A stretch of 5,452 bases of DNA from Bordetella parapertussis (GTDB lineage Bacteria; Pseudomonadota; Gammaproteobacteria; Burkholderiales; SG8-39): assembly GCA_945869935.1 (NCBI GenBank), contig CAMBSA010000164.1, forward strand, positions 1-5,452, in the 5' to 3' direction. Both the position numbers and the translations under genes were made by a program. The notes below the pieces were generated by a model that saw nothing but the letters and a program-made list of their open reading frames with translations, ran no database searches and had not been told where the DNA came from. The first letter of the stretch is position 1. The number at the start of each line of letters is the position of its first letter. Below are positions 1 through 5,221 of this stretch, in pieces.

Positions 1-458
1 ATGCTCGATGCGGAGTACTTGATGATCAGCGGCGGCGTGATCCCCGGGGGCAACTGCCGCACCTGCGGCTGCACCGCCGCCACCACCTGCGCAAGCGCCG
101 TCTGGATGTTGGCACTCGGCTGGAAGAACACCTTCAGAACCGACACACCGGAGAGCGAGCGGGATTCGATGTGTTCGATGTCGCTGACGGTCGTGGTGAG
201 GCCGCGCTCGGTCTGCCCCGCGATGCGCTGCCCCATTTCCTGCGCCGACAGACCGTTGTAGGTCCAGATGATGCTGACCACCGGAATGTCGATCTCGGGG
301 AAAATGTCGGTCGCCATCTTCATCAGCGCAAACGGCGTGGCCAGCAGGATCAGCATCGCCATCACGATGAAGGTGTACGGTCGGCGCAGGGCGAGAGCGA
401 CGACGGAAAAGCCCGAATTGGCGGCCGACGGGGGGGCGGACGGAGGGGACGGAGTCAT
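1..458 (-). CDS. RND-family efflux permease, N-terminal part (runs off left edge)
   Basis: The reading frame opens at the ATG complementary to 456-458 and continues to base 1, giving 152 residues. RND permeases are inner-membrane, proton-driven pumps of about 1,000-1,050 residues that export drugs, solvents or other compounds with a periplasmic adaptor and an outer-membrane channel. After a Pro/Ser/Ala-rich tail (residues 2-16) comes the family signature: FSVVALALRRP at 17-27, a first transmembrane helix at about 29-48, then DIFPEIDIPVV at 51-61, where the periplasmic porter domain begins. The segment 65-152 (YNGLSAQEM, IAGQTERGL, SGVSVLKVFF, QLPPGITPP) follows the start of porter subdomain PN1. 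An in-frame TAG five codons upstream of the ATG limits the start. No Shine-Dalgarno sequence is evident. It is divergent from the Bug gene. Hydrophobe/amphiphile (HAE) type is likelier than heavy-metal type, but the substrate cannot be told from this fragment. Confidence 0.9.
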   Translation of the reverse strand, partial: MTPSPPSAPPSAANSGFSVVALALRRPYTFIVMAMLILLATPFALMKMATDIFPEIDIPVVSIIWTYNGLSAQEMGQRIAGQTERGLTTTVSDIEHIESRSLSGVSVLKVFFQPSANIQTALAQVVAAVQPQVRQLPPGITPPLIIKYSASS

Positions 459-524
459 AAGAGGCGCATTCTAACGGGGCTTGCGCGAGAAGCCTGTCAC
501 TGCCCTGTCAAGGTGCGGCAAGGC

Positions 525-553
525 GATTCCGGTGCATTCCAGAATCCGGAATC
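525..553. repeat. 8-bp inverted repeat between divergent RND and Bug genes
   Basis: GATTCCGG (525-532) and CCGGAATC (546-553) are perfect inverted copies around a 13-base centre. The ATTCC core occurs again at 536-540, ten bases (one helical turn) after the first copy at 526-530, and reappears inverted as GGAAT at 548-552. This three-copy arrangement on one DNA face, in the only space between two divergent genes, looks like an operator. No regulator gene is visible to pair with it, and no family is assigned. As RNA it could also form a simple hairpin with a 13-base loop. Confidence 0.4.
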
Positions 554-689
554 ACGACGATGCCGCCCGGGTGATGAGCCCGCACGGATGCCGGCGTTCA
601 CCGCCGCCAACAGAATGCTTTCGCATCCTTGCGCTTACCTGCTAGCGTTGGCGCGTGTTGCGATCCAGGCACCGCCTGATCCACCTTCC

Positions 690-695
690 AGGAGA
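690..695 (+). promoter_or_regulatory. Shine-Dalgarno deciding the Bug start
   Basis: AGGAGA lies four bases before the ATG at 700. It favours that start over the in-frame GTG at 655, which would put 15 charged residues (including RSRHR) in front of the signal peptide. Confidence 0.75.
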
Positions 696-699
696 CAAG

Positions 700-1695
700 A
701 TGATCCCCTACCGGACACCCGCGATTCGACGCGCACTGTGCGCGTTCGCCCTGACGCTCGGCCTGTCGATCCCCGCCGGCGCTCTCGCACAGAGCTGGCC
801 CGCCAAGCCGGTCACCATCGTGGTTCCCTTTCCGCCGGGAAGCGGCCTTGACCTTCTGGCGCGGGTCATTGCCGAAAAGCTCGCCGCAAAAACCGGGCAG
901 CCTGCCCTGGTCGACAACCGTCCCGGCGTGGGCGGACTCGCTGGCGCAAACTTCGTCGCCCGGTCGACACCGGACGGGCACATGCTTCTCGCCGTGCCCA
1001 ATACCATCGTCATCGCGCCGCATCTGCTGGCCAAGGGCATCGCGGGAGGCGTGGACGTGATGAAGGATCTCGCGCCGGTCATCCTCGCCGCATCCACCCC
1101 GATGGTTCTCGTGGTGAATCCTGCGCTTGGCGTCAGGTCGGTAGAGGAACTGCTCGCCCTCGCACGAAAACAGCCGGGCCTTCCCTACGCATCCGCAGGT
1201 AACGGCACGCCGATGCACATCGCCGGCGAACTGTTCAAGAAGGCCGCCTCGGTGGACATGTTGCACGTTCCGTACAAGGGGACCGGGCCTTCGGTGGCCG
1301 ATACGCTGGGCGGCCAGGTAAAGGTGCTGTTCGTCGGTGCGGGCGGCGTCGCGCAGTACCTGCGCTCGGGAAAATTGCTTGCCATTGCGGTCACGGAAAA
1401 ACGGCGCTCGCCGCTGTTCCCGGACCTGGCGACGTTTTCGGAACTCGGCATCAGCGGCGCTGACGTCGATACCTGGTTCGGCCTGCTCGCACCCGCGGCC
1501 ACGCCGTCCGCCCTGATCGCCCGGATCAACACCGAGATCAACAGCGCCATCGCCCTGCCGGATGTTCGCGAGCGCCTGAGGACCGCCGGGGTGGATGTTC
1601 GCGGCGGAAGCCCGGAGGCCCTGGGTGCCGAGATGCGCGAGGACCATGCCCGCTACGGGCGGATCGTCCGGGATTTCGGCATCAAGGCGGATTGA
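700..1695 (+). CDS. Bug-family (tripartite tricarboxylate transporter type) periplasmic solute-binding protein
   Basis: This 331-residue protein has the usual Bug/TctC length and architecture. Residues 1-30 form a signal peptide: a basic stretch with R5, R10 and R11, a hydrophobic core at 12-24, and an ALA cleavage motif at 28-30 before Q31. The mature protein opens with WPAKPVTIVVPFPPGSGLDL (33-52), the hallmark first strand and ligand-binding loop. D51 sits where family members contact the ligand carboxylate through bridging waters. Further family landmarks are YASAGNGTPMH (163-173), HVPYKG (189-194), a GxVKVLFVG segment and the C-terminal helical part. Bug proteins deliver dicarboxylates, aromatic acids, amino acids or amides to TctAB permeases, or act as ligand sensors. 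No tctA or tctB gene is nearby, which is normal for orphan Bug genes in Burkholderiales. The position next to Rieske oxygenases suggests an aromatic or carboxylate ligand, but this is inference from context only. Confidence 0.93.
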   Translation: MIPYRTPAIRRALCAFALTLGLSIPAGALAQSWPAKPVTIVVPFPPGSGLDLLARVIAEKLAAKTGQPALVDNRPGVGGLAGANFVARSTPDGHMLLAVPNTIVIAPHLLAKGIAGGVDVMKDLAPVILAASTPMVLVVNPALGVRSVEELLALARKQPGLPYASAGNGTPMHIAGELFKKAASVDMLHVPYKGTGPSVADTLGGQVKVLFVGAGGVAQYLRSGKLLAIAVTEKRRSPLFPDLATFSELGISGADVDTWFGLLAPAATPSALIARINTEINSAIALPDVRERLRTAGVDVRGGSPEALGAEMREDHARYGRIVRDFGIKAD

Positions 1696-1741
1696 CCGGC
1701 GCGTCTCCGCGCTCGAATCCGGACAGAACTGAACGCCAATC

Positions 1742-1761
1742 GCCCGCGATCAGGCGCGGGC
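1742..1761 (+). terminator. GC-rich hairpin, possible terminator after the Bug gene
   Basis: GCCCGCG (1742-1748) and CGCGGGC (1755-1761) form a perfect 7-bp stem with a 6-base loop, 46 bases past the Bug stop codon. The following sequence is TATAGGGTTT, so the T-tract is poor and intrinsic termination would be weak. It lies between convergent genes and could serve either one. Confidence 0.4.
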
Positions 1762-1775
1762 TATAGGGTTTATCA

Positions 1776-1794
1776 AGAAATGTTCAACATTTCT
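1776..1794. repeat. Perfect 19-bp AT-rich palindrome between convergent genes
   Basis: AGAAATGTTCAACATTTCT has 9-bp arms that are exact inverse complements around the single C at 1785. The one-base centre is typical of a dimeric-regulator operator. As RNA it could fold into an 8-bp stem with a 3-base loop, but no T-run follows on either strand. It is markedly AT-rich in a GC-rich region and sits 26 bases past the stop codon of the Rieske gene and 80 past that of the Bug gene. Confidence 0.5.
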
Positions 1795-1820
1795 CCCGGG
1801 AACCCCGTGCCCCGCACGCT

Positions 1821-3011
1821 TCAGCCCGGTGCCTGGTACTGGACCCGGTCCGGATCGGAAATCGGATAGGCAAGCGCCTCGCGGCCAGGCAGCGGGCGCA
1901 CGCCCTCCCGCTGCGCGAGGAATGCGCCAGACAGCAAGCGCCGTGCCTTGAGCACGTCCCGGTCGACGTTGAACAGGAACTCCGCGGATCGCGATTCCGC
2001 GAGATCGCCGAGGCTCTCGCAGATCGCGCGATCCTCGCCGGCAACCGTCAGGTAGCGCGCATGGTAATACTCCGCCCAGAGCCGTTCGCAGCGTTCGCGC
2101 TGCTCAGTCGTGCGGGCGATCATGGTGATGGTGCGAAAGGCGCGGCAGCTGCGCTCATCGATCGGCGTGACATAGAAGCGGATTGCAAGCGGCCCGGTGT
2201 CCTGTCCCGGCGAGGTGGGGATCGTATACAGGCAGGGCAGCGTGTAGGGCTCGCCGCTCCAGTCGCTGAACAGATGACCGTGATGGATGTGCCCGCCCGA
2301 GCCGTCCACAGCGATGCTTCGCAGTCCCTTGGGCGTCTCGAGGATTTTCATCCGCCGCTCCTCCAGCGGGATCGGCGCGGACTTGAGCGCACCGCCGGTC
2401 CATTTGTCGCGGGTTACGCCCTGTGAATTGCTGTGCAGGACCACCGCGTGATAGGCGTCGTTGCCATCCATCGCCTGCAGCCAGTTGCACTGCCATTCCT
2501 GCACCTCGATGCGAAACGAGGCAAAGCCCTCGGGGCGCACGAACTCCTCCGGCAGGCAGTCGTCAAGCGGCGGCGGCGGGAATTTGCCGACCTCACCGAT
2601 GTAGGCCCAAAGAAAGCCCGCGCGATCCTCCGCCGGATACGCCTGGATGCCGACTTCGCCGAGCAGCCTGGAATCGTCCGGCTCCCACGGGATCTGGGTG
2701 CAGCGTCCGCTGCCATCGAAACGCAGTCCGTGCCAGGCGCACTGGAGCTCGCCGCCGAGCACGCGTCCGGCGGAGAATTTCGCCGCGCGGTGCGGGCACT
2801 TGTCGCGCGCCACGCAGGGCTTGCCGTCCTTGTCGCGCCAGGCGACCAGCCGCTCACCGAGCGCGATGAATCCCACCGGCTTTGCGGCCGGGACCGCCTC
2901 GGATGCGAGCACCGGATACCAGTAGTTGCGTATCCCGAGATCCATTCCCCTGGGTATATCCCGCGCCAGATACTCCACCCCGCGCTGGCTCTCCGCCTTG
3001 CCCAATGCCAT
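1821..3011 (-). CDS. Rieske [2Fe-2S] non-heme iron aromatic oxygenase, alpha (catalytic) subunit
   Basis: This 396-residue protein would hydroxylate or oxidatively demethylate an aromatic or related substrate using O2 and electrons from a separate reductase. The N-terminal Rieske domain (about 27-140) starts with the typical NYWYPVLASE (29-38). It binds the [2Fe-2S] cluster through C72 and H74 (CPHR) and C91 and H94 (CAWHG), with 16 residues between the pairs. The C-terminal catalytic domain carries D185-x2-H188-x4-H193. D185 is the bridging aspartate toward the neighbouring subunit's Rieske centre, and the two histidines bind the mononuclear iron. D327 in GEDRAI is the likely third ligand. 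The tail at 344-360 (EFLFNVDRDVLKARRLL) resembles the phthalate 4,5-dioxygenase/single-component-alpha group. No beta subunit, ferredoxin or reductase is adjacent. The ATG at 3011 is preceded by a strong ribosome site; a GTG at 3041 is the longer alternative. The gene is divergent from the hydrolase. The substrate cannot be inferred. Confidence 0.93.
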   Translation of the reverse strand: MALGKAESQRGVEYLARDIPRGMDLGIRNYWYPVLASEAVPAAKPVGFIALGERLVAWRDKDGKPCVARDKCPHRAAKFSAGRVLGGELQCAWHGLRFDGSGRCTQIPWEPDDSRLLGEVGIQAYPAEDRAGFLWAYIGEVGKFPPPPLDDCLPEEFVRPEGFASFRIEVQEWQCNWLQAMDGNDAYHAVVLHSNSQGVTRDKWTGGALKSAPIPLEERRMKILETPKGLRSIAVDGSGGHIHHGHLFSDWSGEPYTLPCLYTIPTSPGQDTGPLAIRFYVTPIDERSCRAFRTITMIARTTEQRERCERLWAEYYHARYLTVAGEDRAICESLGDLAESRSAEFLFNVDRDVLKARRLLSGAFLAQREGVRPLPGREALAYPISDPDRVQYQAPG

Positions 3012-3156
3012 GACCCCTCCTCCATTTGATGCCCATCGCACGTGTGAATCGGCCGCCCCGTCGCCGCATGACTCCGCGGCATGAATTCACCCCGGAAGTA
3101 TAAGGCGCGGGCAAGCGCTCCGCGTAGAATCGCCGCGACCCTCAGGGAGGCAGACA
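3012..3156. promoter_or_regulatory. Divergent promoter region, Rieske oxygenase / alpha-beta hydrolase
   Basis: These 145 bases must carry the leaders and probably the promoters of both divergent genes. Two -10-like hexamers are visible on the plus strand: TATAAG (3099-3104) and TAGAAT (3125-3130). Neither has a recognisable -35 element 16-18 bases upstream, so an activator-dependent promoter is plausible. The shared region suggests co-regulation of the two genes. No clear operator palindrome was seen. Confidence 0.35.
3014..3023 (-). promoter_or_regulatory. Strong Shine-Dalgarno deciding the Rieske oxygenase start
   Basis: The minus strand reads GGAGGAGGGG just before the ATG at 3011. Starting at the in-frame GTG at 3041 would bury this purine run inside the coding sequence as a Gly-Gly-Gly stretch, so the shorter start is preferred. 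Confidence 0.75.
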
Positions 3157-3933
3157 ATGAGCAGCGACGCGTGGACCGCGCACTTCACCTCGATCGGGCA
3201 AGGCCGGATCCATCATGTCGAAGCGGGTGACGGAGAACCCCTGGTGCTGCTGCACGCAACCGGAAGCTCCGCTTTTCAGTGGCGTCACGTGATGGAGCCG
3301 CTCGCCCGGAAATGGCGCGTGCTCGCGCCCGACATTCCCGGGCACGGAGACTCCGCACCGATCACCGCGCATGCGTCCATTCGCGACCACGCGCTTGCGA
3401 TTCTCGACTGGATGTCGGCACTGGGCCTCGATCGGCCCGCACTTTCGGGCAATTCGGTGGGCGGCTGCATCTGCCTCAGCCTTGCGAGCGAATTCGCCGA
3501 ACGCATATCGCGTGCCGTGTTCGTGGAGACCCCGCTTCGGACCGACGCCCAATGGGCGGCCGGGTGGCCGTCGGCGGAACGCTATTTCAACGAGGTCAGC
3601 ACGCCGATCGACGTGTTGAAGACCCGCTTCCGGGAGGTGTCGCCCGAACTGCACGAGCGCTGGAACATCGACCGCAACAAGGCCGGCGCGCGCAACATGA
3701 TGGATGCCGTCCGGGCGATCCGGAAATTCGACGCGATCGAAGCGCTCGGAAAGCTGCGCGTTCCCTGCGCGGCGATTCTGGGCGAGCGCGGCCCGGTGAA
3801 GGATGGCCTGCCCCTGTGGCGCGACGCCCTGCCCGCCGGGCGCGTGGTGGAAATCGCCGACGCCGGCCACTTTCCGATGATCGAAGCACCGGGGGCGTTT
3901 TCGGCGGCGCTGGCCCGCCTGCTGATTGACTGA
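3157..3933 (+). CDS. Alpha/beta-fold hydrolase, probable Ser-Glu-His triad
   Basis: At 258 residues this is the usual length for a single-domain alpha/beta hydrolase. It has the strand LVLLHATGSS (29-38) forming the oxyanion hole, VLAPDIPGHGDS (55-66), the nucleophile elbow SGNSVGG (97-103) with S100, and the histidine loop DAGHFPMIEAP (235-245) with H238. A cap region spans about 128-190. The usual acid position after strand 7 reads GERGPV (209-214), with glycine where aspartate is normal. E124 in VFVETP, after strand 6, lies 24 residues past the nucleophile, the same offset as D108 to E132 in the haloalkane dehalogenase LinB, and is the best candidate acid. A serine nucleophile argues against dehalogenation and for ester, lactone, amide or C-C bond hydrolysis. 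GGGAGG at 3145-3150 is six bases before the ATG. Context suggests it processes a product of the neighbouring oxygenase; this is inference. Confidence 0.9.
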   Translation: MSSDAWTAHFTSIGQGRIHHVEAGDGEPLVLLHATGSSAFQWRHVMEPLARKWRVLAPDIPGHGDSAPITAHASIRDHALAILDWMSALGLDRPALSGNSVGGCICLSLASEFAERISRAVFVETPLRTDAQWAAGWPSAERYFNEVSTPIDVLKTRFREVSPELHERWNIDRNKAGARNMMDAVRAIRKFDAIEALGKLRVPCAAILGERGPVKDGLPLWRDALPAGRVVEIADAGHFPMIEAPGAFSAALARLLID

Positions 3934-4066
3934 CAGCTGCGGAACCCAATCCTCGCGGATGACGCGTCTGCTCCAAGCCCCTGTGCCACGAGCATTACGG
4001 GCAAGACCGATCCCGATGACGCAGTCTGCCCCGTCCCGCCAGCGCACGCCGGCGACGCCAACCCGC

Positions 4067-5101
4067 CTACCGGCGCCCGTCTGCGCGCAGGATGAGCGAC
4101 GCAAGCGGTTCGCGATCCGTGCGCACCGCGTCCGGGGCCGCGTGGCCGATACGGAACATGTGCTGCAGAACCCGCTCACCCACGCCGCATACGCGTGCGG
4201 CGTCGGCGCGCGTTTGCGGCACTTCGACCAACTGGCTCACCGGCTGGATGCGCAGGTCATAGCGCTTGGCGATCAGCGCAATCCGCAGGTACGCCTCGCC
4301 TGTCTGCAACTCGTCGACACGGCGGTCGCCCTTGGTGCTGAGGACTCCCACCAGAGGCGCACTCGACAGGCGCGCCGCGTCCGACTGTCCCACCCGATTC
4401 GCCACCGGGAGGTGTTCGAGTGCAAGCTGGCCGAGCTTGGACAACAGCCACGAGGCACCGAACAGGTCCCGGCTGAGCCAGCCCGATATTTCCTGGCGGT
4501 AGCCCGGGTCGGCAAACAGATGGGCATCGGCTTGAGTCTCGATCTGCGCGAGACTCGACAGGACACCGGTGTCGCCAATGAGATGCAGCGCCACCTCGCC
4601 GATCTGAAAGGCGTTGTACAGGCTCTTGCGGTCCGCATCGCTCACCGGACGCGCAGGCTCGAACATCCGGTGACTGGTATGGCGCAGCGTCATGTAGCGC
4701 AGCAGGTGACCGGCCGCATCGTCGCGCTTGGGACCGTCGCGCTCCACCGTGATCCGCGCCACCAGGCTTTCATTGTTCATGACAGGGAAGTGGCGCACCG
4801 CGGTGCCATAGCCCGCGTAGTCCGCCGCGATGCGGATGGATTCGATCGCGCAACCGAGCGAAATGAACATCTCGCGCCGGTCGCGATCGGCCACGCGCAG
4901 CCATTTGTCGACATCCGCGAACAGATCGACCTCGGACTCGCCGACCACGAACTTCCACGGCTGGCGGTTGTGGCTGGAGGGCGCAAGGCGCGCGTAATAG
5001 ACCAGCCGCTCCATCGGGTGCGCCGGCAACGGTTCGTCGGACATATACCAGCCATCGGACATCTTCGGTCCGGCCGCGAGGCTCATTATTGAATCTGTCA
5101 T
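4067..5101 (-). CDS. Acg-type FMN-binding oxidoreductase of the nitroreductase superfamily
   Basis: This 344-residue cytosolic protein matches the two-lobe Acg subfamily rather than classical nitroreductases of about 200 residues. Landmarks are ARLAPSSHNRQPWKF (37-51), the FMN phosphate/ribityl-binding opening; VDLFADVDKWLRVADRDRRE (58-77) and FISLGCAIESIRIAA (79-93), the conserved helix; LRHTSHRMF (139-147), the start of the second lobe; and a C-terminal LQPVSQ-like segment followed by LQHMFRIG. Acg of Mycobacterium tuberculosis binds FMN under a lid, lacks ordinary nitroreductase activity and is hypoxia-induced; its reaction is unsettled. The preferred start is the ATG at 5101, with AGGAG ten bases upstream. 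ATG 5086 is an alternative, and a TTG at 5179 is unlikely. It lies 120 bases downstream of a Rieske oxygenase on the same strand, but the intervening DNA holds FNR-like boxes, so it may have its own promoter. The substrate is unknown. Confidence 0.85.
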   Translation of the reverse strand: MTDSIMSLAAGPKMSDGWYMSDEPLPAHPMERLVYYARLAPSSHNRQPWKFVVGESEVDLFADVDKWLRVADRDRREMFISLGCAIESIRIAADYAGYGTAVRHFPVMNNESLVARITVERDGPKRDDAAGHLLRYMTLRHTSHRMFEPARPVSDADRKSLYNAFQIGEVALHLIGDTGVLSSLAQIETQADAHLFADPGYRQEISGWLSRDLFGASWLLSKLGQLALEHLPVANRVGQSDAARLSSAPLVGVLSTKGDRRVDELQTGEAYLRIALIAKRYDLRIQPVSQLVEVPQTRADAARVCGVGERVLQHMFRIGHAAPDAVRTDREPLASLILRADGRR

Positions 5102-5107
5102 GATTTT

Positions 5108-5127
5108 CAGTCTCCTGATGGAAACTG
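5108..5127 (-). promoter_or_regulatory. Hairpin covering the ribosome binding site of the Acg-like gene
   Basis: On the minus strand CAGTTTCC, loop ATCA, GGAGACTG form an 8-bp stem (seven Watson-Crick pairs and one G-U). The AGGAG ribosome site (5112-5116) lies almost wholly in the 3' arm. Transcripts entering from upstream would therefore have this site paired. A transcript starting near 5116-5117 would lack the 5' arm. Confidence 0.4.
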
Positions 5128-5129
5128 TA
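5124..5129 (-). promoter_or_regulatory. Possible -10 element of an FNR-type promoter
   Basis: The minus strand reads TACAGT, four of six matches to TATAAT including the key TA and final T. It is separated by 21 bases from the nearer FNR-like box; the class II geometry expects about 22. The implied start site is near 5116-5117, giving a leader of about 15 bases that begins at the AGGAG. Confidence 0.3.
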
Positions 5130-5150
5130 GATCGTCTTCGCAGCGCGGAT

Positions 5151-5164
5151 TTGATCCTGAACAA
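5151..5164 (-). promoter_or_regulatory. FNR/Anr-like box, promoter-proximal copy
   Basis: The minus strand reads TTGTTCAGGATCAA, matching TTGAT-N4-ATCAA at nine of ten defined positions. Its centre is 40.5-41.5 bases upstream of the start site implied by the TACAGT element, the standard class II position. Proteobacterial FNR, Anr and Dnr proteins share this box, so the regulator cannot be named. Confidence 0.5.
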
Positions 5165-5165
5165 A

Positions 5166-5179
5166 TTGATCCTGAACAA
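5166..5179 (-). promoter_or_regulatory. FNR/Anr-like box, distal copy
   Basis: This is an identical second box (TTGTTCAGGATCAA on the minus strand), 15 bases from the first, centre to centre. That is about one and a half helical turns, so two dimers would face opposite sides and probably could not both bind comfortably. It has no suitable -10 element at class II distance of its own. Confidence 0.4.
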
Positions 5180-5221
5180 ATGACTCCGCCGCAGGGCATG
5201 GCAGCAAGCCAGGAACCTCCC

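Larger units (their letters stand above)
5151..5180. repeat. Perfect 15-bp tandem duplication
   Basis: TTGATCCTGAACAAA occurs twice back to back with no mismatch (5151-5165 and 5166-5180). Zero divergence suggests a recent slippage duplication or selection on both copies. It lies wholly in the upstream region of the Acg-like gene and contains the FNR-like boxes. Confidence 0.95.

Noticed and set aside
495..511. TTGACA/GTGACA as -35 elements for the RND gene paired with TAGAAT
   Set aside because: The hexamers are good, but the spacings of 32 and 21 bases do not fit a sigma-70 promoter.
171..851. 226-codon plus-strand frame spanning the RND N-terminus and the Bug start
   Set aside because: It overlaps two supported genes in wrong frames and is very rich in Arg, Gly and Asp with no domain.
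598..1647. 349-codon open frame on the minus strand across the Bug gene
   Set aside because: It is antisense to a well-supported Bug protein with signal peptide. The composition is biased and there is no domain signature; such frames are common in GC-rich DNA.
4047..4075. CGCCGG/CCGGCG hairpin at the end of the Acg-like gene as a terminator
   Set aside because: The stem is only 6 bp with a 17-base loop, overlaps the stop codon and has no T-run.
3142..4179. 345-codon open frame on the minus strand across the hydrolase
   Set aside because: It is the antisense shadow of the alpha/beta hydrolase, which has clear family motifs and a ribosome site. The shadow has no recognisable domain and an Arg/Ala/Gly-rich composition.
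3926..5092. 388-codon open frame on the plus strand across the Acg-like gene
   Set aside because: It is longer than the real gene but lacks any family motif, whereas the minus strand carries conserved nitroreductase-superfamily motifs.
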